Assembly: GCF_001427665.1 (NCBI RefSeq)
Contig: NZ_LMHC01000012.1
Span: forward strand, 348,701-412,700
Length of the DNA: 64,000 nucleotides
Direction: 5' to 3'
Origin: Caulobacter sp. Root655
GTDB taxonomy: Bacteria; Pseudomonadota; Alphaproteobacteria; Caulobacterales; Caulobacteraceae
The position numbers were made by a program, and so were the translations under genes. Positions 37,142 to 45,259 of the stretch are shown one piece after another. Numbering within the stretch: position 1 is the stretch's first letter; each line of letters opens with the position of its first letter. The notes under the pieces are model-generated. The model saw only the letters and a list, made by a program, of their open reading frames with translations, searched no databases and was not told the origin of the DNA.

Positions 37142-38145
37142 AGCTCTCCACCCCCCGCTGGTGGTACCGCCGCGACGGCGCGCCCAGCCCGATCACCCGC
37201 GCCCTGCTGACCCCGCTGTCGTGGATCTGGGCCGCCCAGACCGCCAAGCGCATCGCCCGAACCCAGCCGCGCGGCGCCGATTGCGCGGTGATCTGCGTCG
37301 GCAATTTCACGGTTGGCGGCGTGGGCAAGACGCCGATCGTCCGCGAGCTGCTGCATGATCTCACCCAGCGCGGCCGCCGCGCCCATGGCCTGGCGCGCGG
37401 CTATGGCGGCAAGCTGAAGGGGCCGGCGCGGGTCGATCCGGCCCGCCATACGGCCCGCGACGTCGGCGACGAACCGCTGATGCTGGCCCAGGACTTCCCG
37501 ATGTGGGTGTCGGCCGACCGGGTGGCCGGAGCCCGCAAGGCCGCCGCCAATGGGGCCGAGGTGGTGGTGATGGACGACGGCCACCAGAACCCCGACCTGC
37601 GCAAGACCCTCTCCCTGGTCGTGGTCGATGGCGAAACCCGCGAGGACGAATGGCCGTTCGGCGACGGCCGGGTGTTCCCCGCCGGGCCGATGCGCGAGCC
37701 GCTGAAGGTCAGCCTGGCCCGCACCGACGCGGTGGTGGTGCTGCTGCCGGGCGACCTGCCGGCCGCCGATCCGGAACTGCTGGCGCTGTTCGGCGACACC
37801 CCGGTGCTGATCGCCCGCCTGGAGCCCGCCGCGCCGCCGCCCAAGGGCCGCCAGGTCGGGTTCGCGGGGATCGGCAAGCCGTGGAAGGTCGAGCGGGCCC
37901 TGAAGGCCGCCGGCTGCCAGCTGGTCGACTTCGCGCCCTATCCCGATCACGGCAGCTATGACGAGGCGACGCTGAAGTTCCTCTGGGACCGGGCCCAGAC
38001 CTACAGCGCCGGGCTGGTGACGACGGAGAAGGACTGGGTGCGGCTGCCGCAAGCCTGGCGCGACAAGGTCACGCCGTGGCCGGTGCGGGCGCGGTTCGAG
38101 GATGAGCGGGCGTTGGAGAAGCTTCTGGAGTCGGTGGGGCTGTAA
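37138..38145 (+). CDS. lpxK: Tetraacyldisaccharide 4'-kinase
   Basis: 335 residues. N-terminal helix, then Walker A in NFTVGGVGKTPIVREL, the LpxK motif VSADRVAGARKAAANGAEVVVMDDGHQNP, GDGRVFPAGPMREP, and VTTEKDWVRLP. It phosphorylates the 4' position of the lipid A disaccharide. The start codon overlaps the waaA stop by four bases (ATGA). A family C repeat begins six bases after its stop. The presence of lpxK together with a CtpA-like phosphatase suggests phosphate is first added, then removed. Confidence 0.96.
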   Translation: MKLSTPRWWYRRDGAPSPITRALLTPLSWIWAAQTAKRIARTQPRGADCAVICVGNFTVGGVGKTPIVRELLHDLTQRGRRAHGLARGYGGKLKGPARVDPARHTARDVGDEPLMLAQDFPMWVSADRVAGARKAAANGAEVVVMDDGHQNPDLRKTLSLVVVDGETREDEWPFGDGRVFPAGPMREPLKVSLARTDAVVVLLPGDLPAADPELLALFGDTPVLIARLEPAAPPPKGRQVGFAGIGKPWKVERALKAAGCQLVDFAPYPDHGSYDEATLKFLWDRAQTYSAGLVTTEKDWVRLPQAWRDKVTPWPVRARFEDERALEKLLESVGL

Positions 38146-38150
38146 AAATT

Positions 38151-38284
38151 CCTCCCCCTCTGGGGGAGGTGTCGCCCAAAGGGCGACGGAGGGGGGCGTG
38201 ATACGGCCTCGACCACCGGCAGGATCAACCTGCCCAAACTCCCCCCACCGGTCGCTTCGCGACCGCCTCCCCCAGAGGGGGAGG
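38151..38284. repeat. Inverted repeat, family C copy 2
   Basis: Arms CCTCCCCCTCTGGGGGAGG and CCTCCCCCAGAGGGGGAGG with inner GTCGCCCAAAGGGCGACGG and CCGGTCGCTTCGCGACC. It fills the gap between convergent lpxK and the phosphotransferase-like gene. Confidence 0.9.
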
Positions 38285-38286
38285 AC

Positions 38287-39366
38287 TTAAGCCCCGGCCT
38301 TCTTCGCGAACTCCCAGGCGCCCCTGGCGAGAACAGGCACCCGCGCCTCCATCAACTCCGCGTGGCCACTGGCCGCCGTGCCGTCGCGCACCCGGCCGAC
38401 GATGCCCTGGCAGATCCCGGCCAGGCGGAAGAGGTTGTAGCTGAAGTACCAGTCCAGGTTCGGCAGGCCGTCGCGGCCGGTGGCCTTGCAGTACTGGGCC
38501 ACGGCCTCGTCGATGGTCGGCACGCCGTAGGCGGTCAGGTCCTTGATCTCGGCCAGGCCGCCGCGCTGGTCGGACGGCATCACCCAGTTCATCAGGAAGT
38601 AGCTGAAGTCGGCCAGCGGGTTGCCCAGGGTCGACAGCTCCCAGTCCAGCACCGCGATCACCCGCGGCTCGGTGGGGTGGAGGATCATGTTGTCGAGACG
38701 GTAGTCGCCATGGACGATCGAGGTCTGGTCGTCCGCCGGGGCGCTGGCCGGCAGGAACGCGATCAGCCGGTCCATGTCCTCGATCGTCCTGGTCTCGCTG
38801 GCCTTGTACTGCTTGGTCCAGCGGTCGATCTGGCGGGTGAAGTAGTTCCCTGGCTTGCCGTAGTCGGCCAGGCCGACGGCGGCGTAGTCGACATTGTGCA
38901 GGGCCGCCAGGGTCTCGATCTCGGCTTCGTAGATCGCCCGGCGCTCGGCCGGGGCGTATTCGGGCAGGGTGCCGTCCCACAGGATCCGGCCTTCGACATT
39001 GTCCATCACGTAGAAGATCGTGCCGATCACGTCCTCGTCCATGCACAGCGCATAAGCCTTGGCGACGGGGAAGCCCGTCTTGCCCAGGCCGGAGATCACC
39101 TTGAACTCGCGGTCGACGGCGTGGGCGCTGGGCAGCAGCTTGCCCGGCGGCTTGCGGCGCAGGACGTATTTCTTGGCCGGGGTGACCAACTGGTAGGTCG
39201 GGTTCGACTGCCCCCCCTTGAACTGGCGGACCTCCAGCGGGCCCTGGTAGCCCTCGACGTTGGCCTCCAGCCAGGCGGCCAATCTGGCCTCGTCGATGGC
39301 GTGGCGCGGGTCGACGGGCTTGGTGCCCGAGTTCAGGTCCTGGGCGGTCTGTTCGGCCACGGCCAT
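38287..39366 (-). CDS. Phosphotransferase-family protein (APH-like, acyl-CoA-linked)
   Basis: 359 residues from the ATG at 39366; the track's upstream ATG is too far from the family start. Kinase-like motifs: YVLRRKPPGKLLPSAHAVDRE, then SIVHGDYRLDNMILHP (HGDxxxxN) and VLDWELSTLGNPLADFSY (LDWE). This is the APH fold subgroup found next to acyl-CoA dehydrogenases (ACAD10-like). In bacteria these may phosphorylate hydroxylated acyl-CoA substrates. No acyl-CoA dehydrogenase is adjacent here. A family A repeat lies upstream. Confidence 0.85.
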   Translation of the reverse strand: MAVAEQTAQDLNSGTKPVDPRHAIDEARLAAWLEANVEGYQGPLEVRQFKGGQSNPTYQLVTPAKKYVLRRKPPGKLLPSAHAVDREFKVISGLGKTGFPVAKAYALCMDEDVIGTIFYVMDNVEGRILWDGTLPEYAPAERRAIYEAEIETLAALHNVDYAAVGLADYGKPGNYFTRQIDRWTKQYKASETRTIEDMDRLIAFLPASAPADDQTSIVHGDYRLDNMILHPTEPRVIAVLDWELSTLGNPLADFSYFLMNWVMPSDQRGGLAEIKDLTAYGVPTIDEAVAQYCKATGRDGLPNLDWYFSYNLFRLAGICQGIVGRVRDGTAASGHAELMEARVPVLARGAWEFAKKAGA

Positions 39367-39432
39367 CACGCTATCTCCCCAACGCTTGTTTGAAAGGGAC
39401 TTTAGAGCGTGGGGCGTGGGGTGCAAGCGCCG

Positions 39433-39545
39433 TGCGTCCTTCGAGGCCCGCTTCGCGGGCGCCTCAGGATGAGGAATTCAGTATTGTCGCTGCACAAACG
39501 TCCTCATCCTGAAGTGCGAGCCACAGGCGAGCCTCGAAGGACGCA
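39433..39545. repeat. ~100-bp palindromic repeat, family A copy 5
   Basis: TGCGTCCTTCGAGGCCCGCT through GATGAGGAATTCAG to CTCATCCTGAAGTGCG and CCTCGAAGGACGCA. It lies upstream of the APH-like gene and past the end of the small membrane gene at 39573. Confidence 0.88.
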
Positions 39546-39572
39546 GGGCGGCCAGAGCGTTCGGCCGCGACG

Positions 39573-39800
39573 CTACTCACGGGAAAGCCAGAATCGCAGA
39601 CCCCGCCCGACGCTGGCGGCCGCGAGCCACATCAGCGCATACATCGCCAAGTGATCCCAGCGCCCATGCCAGTTCAGCAGTTCGATGACCACGCCCATCG
39701 AGCCGACAGTGATCAAAGCCACATGCGTCACACGTCCCGCCGCGACGTGCTGGCTATGGACTGGACGGGACCGGGGCCAAAGGAATGTCGATAAGCGCAT
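39573..39800 (-). CDS. Small membrane protein coupled to purD
   Basis: 75 residues from the ATG at 39800; a longer same-frame reading upstream lies inside purD and is rejected. The start overlaps the purD stop (TGATG), so it is probably translated after purD. Two hydrophobic segments (THVALITVGSMGVVIELL; HLAMYALMWLAAASVG) make it an inner membrane protein of unknown function. Function of the coupling to purine synthesis is not evident. Confidence 0.55.
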   Translation of the reverse strand: MRLSTFLWPRSRPVHSQHVAAGRVTHVALITVGSMGVVIELLNWHGRWDHLAMYALMWLAAASVGRGLRFWLSRE

Positions 39801-41080
39801 CAATAGTGCTGCAGCGCCCGCCAGCCGATGTCGGTGCGATAGAACCCGCCCTCCAGCGACACTGTCCCCAGCGCCGCATAGGCCACGTCCCGCGCCTCGT
39901 GCAGCGTCGCGCCCAGGGCGCAGACATTGAGCACCCGGCCGCCGGCCGCCACCAGCCGGCCCTCGGCGTCCAGGGTCGTGCCGGCGTGGAAGACCACCGC
40001 TTCGCCACCGAAGTCGGGCTCCTGGCTGATCAGGCCGCCGGTCTTCGGCGCGTCGGGATAGCCCTCGGCGGCCAGCACCACGCAGATCGCCGCCTCCTCG
40101 CGCCAGACCGGCGGGGCGGCGGCGGCCAGCGCGCCCTGGGCGGCGGCCAGCAGCAGCGGCACGAGGTCGCTTTCGAGGCGCAGCATCAGGACCTGGCATT
40201 CGGGGTCGCCGAAGCGGGCGTTGTATTCGACCAGCTTGGGGCCGCTCTCGGTGAGCATCAGCCCGGCATAGAGCACGCCCACATAGGGGCAGCCCTCGGC
40301 GGCCATGCCCTTGACGGTGGGTTCGATCAGCTCGCGCCAGGCCTGGTCGACCAGGGCGTCGGTCAGGACGGGCGGCGGCGAATAGGTGCCCATGCCGCCG
40401 GTGTTGGGACCCCTGTCGCCGTCATAGGCCCGCTTGTGGTCCTGGGCCGCGCCGAACAGCATGGCGGTCTGGCCGTCGCAGATCGCGAACAGCGAGGCCT
40501 CCTCGCCGTGCATGAACTCCTCGATCACCACCCGCGCCCCGGCCGAGCCGAAGCGGCCGCCCAGCATGTCGAGCACGGCGGCGTCGGCTTCCGCGCGATC
40601 CGCCGCGATCACCACGCCCTTGCCGGCCGCCAGGCCGTCGGCCTTGATCACGAACGGCGCGGTCAGGGTGTCGAGGAAGGCCCCGGCCGAGGCGGCGTCG
40701 GTATACACGCCATAGGCCGCCGTCGGCAGGCCGTGACGGGCGCAGAAGTCCTTGGTGAAGGCCTTGGAGGTCTCCAACCGCGCCGCCTGGGCGCTGCCGC
40801 CGAAACAGGGGATGTTCAGTTCGGCGAGGCGATCGGCCAGCCCGACCTCCAGCGCCGATTCCGGACCCACCACGACAAGGTCGGCGGCGATCTGCTGGGC
40901 CAGGGCCACCAGGCCCTCGACGTCGGTGACCTTGGTGTCGCGAAGTTCGGCGACGGCCTCGATCCCCGGATTGCCCGGCGCGGCCACCAGCCGTCCGCAC
41001 AGCGGCGACTGGGCGATCTTCCAGGCCAGGGCGTGTTCACGACCGCCGGACCCGACGAGGAGGATAGTGAGCTTTTCCAT
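39800..41080 (-). CDS. purD: Phosphoribosylamine-glycine ligase
   Basis: 426 residues. The ATP-grasp enzyme of purine synthesis that joins glycine to phosphoribosylamine. N-terminal MEKLTILLVGSGGREHALAWKIAQ, then FVIKADGLAAGKGVVIA (nucleotide binding), VVIEEFMHGEEASLFAICDG, TGGMGTYSPPP and YNARFGDPECQVLMLRL. All GARS domains are complete. The 930-base region upstream of it (41081-42011) has no gene, so its promoter lies there. Confidence 0.96.
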   Translation of the reverse strand: MEKLTILLVGSGGREHALAWKIAQSPLCGRLVAAPGNPGIEAVAELRDTKVTDVEGLVALAQQIAADLVVVGPESALEVGLADRLAELNIPCFGGSAQAARLETSKAFTKDFCARHGLPTAAYGVYTDAASAGAFLDTLTAPFVIKADGLAAGKGVVIAADRAEADAAVLDMLGGRFGSAGARVVIEEFMHGEEASLFAICDGQTAMLFGAAQDHKRAYDGDRGPNTGGMGTYSPPPVLTDALVDQAWRELIEPTVKGMAAEGCPYVGVLYAGLMLTESGPKLVEYNARFGDPECQVLMLRLESDLVPLLLAAAQGALAAAAPPVWREEAAICVVLAAEGYPDAPKTGGLISQEPDFGGEAVVFHAGTTLDAEGRLVAAGGRVLNVCALGATLHEARDVAYAALGTVSLEGGFYRTDIGWRALQHY

Positions 41081-41126
41081 GGGTCCGGGATGTCGCGCGG
41101 CGACGGCGCGGGGTCAAGGTTTGTCC

Positions 41127-41152
41127 GGGAACAGACACGCGTGCGTGTTCCC
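41127..41152. repeat. 26-bp palindrome variant, family D copy 4
   Basis: GGGAACAGACACG followed by CGTGCGTGTTCCC. Outer arms GGGAACA/TGTTCCC pair; the GG to GA change on one arm is matched by TT in the other, a compensated change relative to copies 1-2. Confidence 0.6.
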
Positions 41153-41172
41153 AACGGACGCGGGGCGGAACT

Positions 41173-41198
41173 GGGGACACGCACGAGTGCATGTCCCC
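41173..41198. repeat. 26-bp palindrome, family D copy 3
   Basis: GGGGACACGCACG followed by AGTGCATGTCCCC; the outer GGGGACA/TGTCCCC arms are kept and the middle is partly drifted. It is 21 bases from the family D copy 4. Confidence 0.6.
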
Positions 41199-41548
41199 GG
41201 CCGGCGAAGGCCGGCGGGCTGGGGAGGCGGCGGAGCGTCCGGGCCATGCCCGGAAGTGTGGAGTTGGAGAATACCGTTTCGACACGTCACGGGCGCTCCG
41301 CGCGATCGGTGGACGAAAGCCTTCGGGTCGCGGATTCTTAACCCGCTCCGATGGAGGCCTCCGGCGGGCGGAGGGGAAGCGACCCCGTCCGGACCGCGCG
41401 GGCGATTTCAGCCCGCGCCTGTGGCGTTCGCCGCTCGGCCCCGAGGGGGTGTTCCCGAAGTCCGGTCCGGACCGCCCGAAGCCCCATCCGAGGCCCCCAC
41501 GTTCCGCCGACCGAGCCATCCAGGCCCTTCGAAACCGGCCGCCGGACA

Positions 41549-41714
41549 CGCCCCGCTCGACCGCCCCGCACCGCCCGTCAGGTCGCCAGCTGGACGGCCT
41601 CCCCAGCGGTGGGGCAGCTCTGATTATGCGGCGCCCCGCTCGACCGCCCCGCACCGCCCGTCAGGTCGCCAGCTGGACGGCCTCCCCAGCGGTGGGGCAG
41701 CTCTGATTATGCGG
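41549..41714. repeat. 83-base unit duplicated in tandem
   Basis: The first unit (41549-41631) starts CGCCCCGCTCGACCGCCCCG and the second (41632-41714) repeats it almost base for base, including GGTCGCCAGCTGGACGGCC and CCCCAGCGGTGGGGCAG, a small hairpin. The two copies differ mainly at the last few bases. It may represent recent slippage or a functional pair of hairpins. Confidence 0.85.
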
Positions 41715-41845
41715 GGGGTTTGGAGGGGGAGGATAAGTTTGGGGATACGCCCGTGTGATCGGGGCGTAAGGGCTTGGATTCGTTGAGGGCGGGGGTGGTC
41801 CATGCTCTCGGCGAAACGAGGATCGACGGCCTGGCGGCGGGATTC

Positions 41846-42016
41846 TAGGGCGCGTTTGGTTTACATTGAAGCGCCCGCCCCAAACCCCGTTTTCCCGGCG
41901 AAGGCCGGGACCCAGATTCATCCAGAGCGGCTCGTGGGTTTCACCTGGGCCCCGACCTTCGTCGGGGAAACGGAATTTGAGAAGCACGATTCAATCTGAA
42001 GCAAACGTGCTCTAGG
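41846..42016. repeat. Composite inverted repeat, MITE-like, with nested family B
   Basis: The left end CTAGGGCGCGTTTGGTTTAC and the reverse complement of the right end (CTAGAGCACGTTTGCTTCAG on the other strand) are clearly related over about 30 bases, including ATTGAA. Inside lies a family B-like pair (41887-41973, TCCCGGCGAAGGCCGGGACCC ...). No transposase is present. It looks like a miniature element with another repeat inserted. Confidence 0.5.
41887..41973. repeat. Degenerate inverted repeat, family B copy 5
   Basis: CCGTTTTCCCGGCGAAGGCC starts it, GGACCCAGATTCATCC follows, and GGGGCCCCGACCTTCGTCGG closes it. Weaker pairing than the other family B copies. Confidence 0.5.
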
Positions 42017-42692
42017 GTTTGGCGGAACCGACGGCCTTGGCGCCGTTCGCCGGGGCAGGCTTCCCTGCCCGCCTGATCACCCTGACCTTGCCGCTCGCGC
42101 CACCGCCGCAGAAGAACTGGCCGTCGTCGCCGGCCTCGAGTCCCGACACGAAGACTCCCGGCGGCATGTCGAGCCGTTCCAAGGTCTCCCCCGTCTGGGG
42201 ATCGATACGCCTCACGTCGCTCTCGTCGCCGTCGTGAGCGCCGTGCCACAGCTCGCCGTTGATCCAGCTGACCCCGGTCACGAAACGGTTGGACTGCACG
42301 GTGCGCAGGATCGCCCCCGTCCGAGGGTCGATCTGGTGGATCTTCCGCTCCCGGTACTGGCCCACCCACAGCGATCCCTCGGCCCAGGCGAGTCCCGAGT
42401 CGCCGCCGCCGCCGGGCGCCGGGATCGTGGCGCGCACCTGGCCGGTCTTCGGGTCGATCTTCAGGATGCGGTCTTCGGCCAGCTGGAACAGGTGCTCGCC
42501 GTCGAACGCGGTTCCCGCGTGCGCGGCGATGTCGATCGCGCGCACGGTCTCGCCGCTGGCCGGATCGAGGGCGTTGAGCTTCTCTCCGGACGCGAACCAG
42601 ACGAGCTCGCCGTCGAACGTGACGCCGTGCACCTCGTCGACGCCCGGAAAGGGCCCGTATTCGCGAACGATGTCAGTGGCTGATCGAAGCAT
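42012..42692 (-). CDS. Beta-propeller protein (Vgb/SMP-30-like)
   Basis: 226 residues, no leader. Repeating blades carry GLAWAEGSLWVGQYRERKIHQIDP, GVSWINGELWHGAHDGDESDVRRIDP and similar, like glutamine-cyclotransferase or Vgb-type six-bladed beta-propellers but short (about five blades visible). It may be a lactonase or ligand sensor. It lies 9 bases downstream of the HTH regulator gene and in the same direction, so the two may be co-transcribed. Function unproven. Confidence 0.7.
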   Translation of the reverse strand: MLRSATDIVREYGPFPGVDEVHGVTFDGELVWFASGEKLNALDPASGETVRAIDIAAHAGTAFDGEHLFQLAEDRILKIDPKTGQVRATIPAPGGGGDSGLAWAEGSLWVGQYRERKIHQIDPRTGAILRTVQSNRFVTGVSWINGELWHGAHDGDESDVRRIDPQTGETLERLDMPPGVFVSGLEAGDDGQFFCGGGASGKVRVIRRAGKPAPANGAKAVGSAKP

Positions 42693-42701
42693 GCCCGCAC
42701 C

Positions 42702-43922
42702 CTAATGCCCCGCGAACGGGGTGGGGAGTAACAAGGTTGTCGTCAATCCCAGGACCGGCGGCGTCATCCAGCGACGCGCCCGCCCCTGGCCAAATGACCG
42801 CACCTTCCCGGCCGCCGCAAGGGAGTCCAGCGCACGCTGCACGGTGCGTTGGCCGGCGTCGAGCGCGATCGCCAGGGCCGAACTGGACCAGGCTTCGCCG
42901 TCGGACAGGAAGGCCAGCACCGCCGCGTGCCGCTCGTCGACGGGCCGCGCCAGCACGACCACCGTCGCGGCGTGGCGCGGCGCCAGCGTGAAGCCCCGCT
43001 TCGTCGCGGTCACCTCGGCCAGCCCGCGCAGCTCCGCGCGAAGCCGCCCGATCTCGACACGCAGCCGCGCGCGGTGCGTTTCGTCGATCTGCCTTGCCCC
43101 GAACGCTCGCGCGGCAAGCGCCGCCCTCGAGACGTCGCCGGGCCAGGCTTCGCCCAGGGCGCGCGCCAGGGCGAACAGCACCGGCCGTCGGGCCAGCGAA
43201 ACCGTGGCGTCCGGGTCGCGCACGACATGGCGGCAGGCGTCCACGACCAGCGCCCGCGAAGTCTGCAACGCCTCGACGTCGGCGAGGAGCAGAAGCCGCT
43301 CCTCGCCGCTGGAGATCAGACGCGCCGCGGGGGTGTTCAGGACCAGACGCGCGGCTTCGACTTCCGCGATCAGCGCGGGGATTCCCGCCTGGCGCGCGCC
43401 GTGCTCCGCCCTGGCCAGCGCGGCCTCCGCCGCCTCGATCCGCGGGCGTCGCATCGCGATCCCCGCGACCGCCAGTTCGTGGGCGGTCCTCAAGGCCGGC
43501 GGAAACGGCGTCGGATCGAGCGCCGCGAGCCGATGCTCGGCCTCGTCGAACCGCCCGATCAGGATCAGGCGTCGGATCTCCAGACACTGCGCGTGCGCCG
43601 CGTTCACCCGGTCGCCGTGCTCTTCCAGGGTGGCCCTCGCCGCGTCGAGCGCCTTCACCGGCCAGCTCAGGTCGCGCGAGGCCAGGGCGATCTCGGCCTC
43701 GGCCACGACGCATCGCGCGCGGGCCACCGCCTCCCGGGGGCCGAAGGCGCGCGCGGCGCTCCGCAGCAAGGTCTTGGCGCGAGCGAAATCGCCCAGCTGC
43801 GCCATGGCGATGCCCCGGAGCGCCAGGGCGGGGGCGTCATCCCGCAACGCGACCCGCTTCAAGGCGCCCAGCGGATCGCCCGCCGCCAGGGCGCGCGCCG
43901 CGGCGGTGATCAGCGAGTCCAT
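42702..43922 (-). CDS. TPR-like regulator with C-terminal winged helix
   Basis: 406 residues. The first about 250 are alpha-helical repeats rich in Ala/Arg (e.g. GIAMAQLGDFARAKTLLRSAAR), like tetratricopeptide repeats. The last 100 contain a winged helix: RHAAVLAFLSDGEAWSSSALAIALDAGQRTVQRALDSLAAAGKV, then GQGRARRW. It is probably a transcription regulator with a repeat domain for signal or protein binding. It is divergent from the DUF899 gene (44060) with a 137-base gap, a likely operator region. The target is inferred from position only. Confidence 0.65.
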   Translation of the reverse strand: MDSLITAAARALAAGDPLGALKRVALRDDAPALALRGIAMAQLGDFARAKTLLRSAARAFGPREAVARARCVVAEAEIALASRDLSWPVKALDAARATLEEHGDRVNAAHAQCLEIRRLILIGRFDEAEHRLAALDPTPFPPALRTAHELAVAGIAMRRPRIEAAEAALARAEHGARQAGIPALIAEVEAARLVLNTPAARLISSGEERLLLLADVEALQTSRALVVDACRHVVRDPDATVSLARRPVLFALARALGEAWPGDVSRAALAARAFGARQIDETHRARLRVEIGRLRAELRGLAEVTATKRGFTLAPRHAATVVVLARPVDERHAAVLAFLSDGEAWSSSALAIALDAGQRTVQRALDSLAAAGKVRSFGQGRARRWMTPPVLGLTTTLLLPTPFAGH

Positions 43923-44059
43923 CGAAATCCCGTCACACTTGTCACTCCCACCGCCTCGATGTCCGGCGCCAATGTCGCGTCATCGACGACGGCGATCGGC
44001 GGCCAGACAAGCCGCCACAACGCCATGCGTCCGCGTGAAGCCCAAGGATCGCAACAGTC

Positions 44060-44833
44060 ATGACCAAATCATCCGCGAACGACCAGAAGAACGGGGCCCC
44101 GGCGATAGATAGGCCGGCGATCGTCACGCGCGAGGCCTGGGAGGCCGCGCGCGAACAGCTGCTGGTGAAGGAGAAGGCCGTGATGCGGGCCCGGGACGGC
44201 CTGGCCGCCGAGCGCCGAAGGATGCCGTGGCTGGCCGTCGACAAGCCGTACGCATTCGAAGGGCCCCAGGGCAAGGCCAGCCTGCTCGACCTGTTCGAAG
44301 GCCGGCGCCAACTGGTCGTCTATCGCGCCTTCTTCGAACCCGGCGTGTTCGGCTGGCCCGACCATGCCTGCCGCGGCTGTTCGCTGGGGGCTGACCAGGT
44401 CGCCGACCTGGCCCACCTGAACGCCCGCGACACCACCCTGGCCTATGTTTCCCGCGCGCCCCAGGCCGACATCGCGGGCCTGAAGGCGAGGATGGGCTGG
44501 AAGATGCCCTGGTACACCCTGACCGACAGCTTCGACGCCGACTTCGGCGTGGACGAATGGCATGGGCACAACGTGTTCTTCCGCGACGGCGACCGGGTGT
44601 TCCGCACCTACTTCATCAATGTCCGGGGCGACGAGGCGATGGGGACCACCTGGAGCTACCTGGACGCGACGCCGCTGGGCCGCCAGGAGACCTGGGAGGA
44701 TTCGCCCAAGGGCTACCCGCAGACGCCGCCCTATCAGTGGTGGAACTGGCACGACTCCTATGTCGACGGCGCCGCGCCCGACCAGAAGTGGACCGAGGTG
44801 TCGGAAGCCGGACAGGCCGCCTGGAAGGACTGA
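44060..44833 (+). CDS. DUF899 thioredoxin-like protein
   Basis: 257 residues. The N-terminal helix region TREAWEAAREQLLVKEKAVMRARDGLAAERRRMP and the core with FFEPGVFGWPDHACRGCSLGADQVADLAHLNARDTTLAYVSRAP match DUF899. The C-x-x-C (CRGC) is in thioredoxin-like context. The C-terminal YPQTPPYQWWNWHDSY is also typical. Enzymatic role unknown; a redox function is suggested by the fold. It may be controlled by the divergent HTH regulator. Confidence 0.87.
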   Translation: MTKSSANDQKNGAPAIDRPAIVTREAWEAAREQLLVKEKAVMRARDGLAAERRRMPWLAVDKPYAFEGPQGKASLLDLFEGRRQLVVYRAFFEPGVFGWPDHACRGCSLGADQVADLAHLNARDTTLAYVSRAPQADIAGLKARMGWKMPWYTLTDSFDADFGVDEWHGHNVFFRDGDRVFRTYFINVRGDEAMGTTWSYLDATPLGRQETWEDSPKGYPQTPPYQWWNWHDSYVDGAAPDQKWTEVSEAGQAAWKD

Positions 44834-44899
44834 CACGGCGCAAGGTCGGACCGGGGCCATGGCGCTCCGGCCCGACGTCGCTCTTCGAGGATCCGGACC

Positions 44900-45259
44900 A
44901 TGGGCAAGGCTCATTCCCGCCCGCCCGCCGACTGGCTGGGCCTGGCGGCCGCGCCGACCTTCGCGGCGATGGCGCTATGGACCGGCGTTCTCGGCGATCG
45001 CCGGTCGGACATGCTCTGCTCGATCACCCCGGACGCGTCGCCGCTGAGCGGAATGGTCCTGATGTACCTGCTGATGGCCGCGTTCCATTCGGCGCCCTGG
45101 CTGAGGCTGACCTCCCGGCGACCACCCAGCGCGGACGCCCGTGCTCCAAATCATTCAACCCAGAAGGATATTCATGAAGCTGATCAGGCTGAGAGCGCCG
45201 AGAGGCTTGGACAGGCTCGAACTGACCGAGGAAGATCGTCCCGAACCCCGGCCGGGTGA
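44900..45259 (+). CDS. Small membrane protein overlapping oxidoreductase start
   Basis: 119 residues; the first about 75 contain two hydrophobic segments (WLGLAAAPTFAAMALWTG; LSGMVLMYLLMAAFHSAPWL), as in small proteins seen next to DUF899. The last part (RPPSADARAPNHSTQKDIHE ...) is hydrophilic and from residue 92 onward is read out of frame over the start of the next gene (84-base overlap from 45174 to 45259), so it may be extended past its true end by a lost stop codon. Function unknown. Confidence 0.5.
   Translation: MGKAHSRPPADWLGLAAAPTFAAMALWTGVLGDRRSDMLCSITPDASPLSGMVLMYLLMAAFHSAPWLRLTSRRPPSADARAPNHSTQKDIHEADQAESAERLGQARTDRGRSSRTPAG

Larger units (their letters stand above)
41081..42011. 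other. 930-base gene-free region rich in repeats
   Basis: No credible gene is seen; all frames here give low-quality Arg/Pro-rich shadows. In order it holds two family D palindromes (41127-41152, 41173-41198), a mixed GC-rich stretch (41200-41548), an 83-base unit tandemly duplicated (41549-41714), and a composite inverted repeat (41846-42016) enclosing a family B repeat. The purD promoter should be near 41085-41125. It is much longer than other spacers in the window. Confidence 0.7.

Noticed and set aside
41191..41706. Several Pro/Arg-rich frames in the purD upstream region
   Set aside because: They only translate the tandem repeat in three frames and have no start site or conserved motif.
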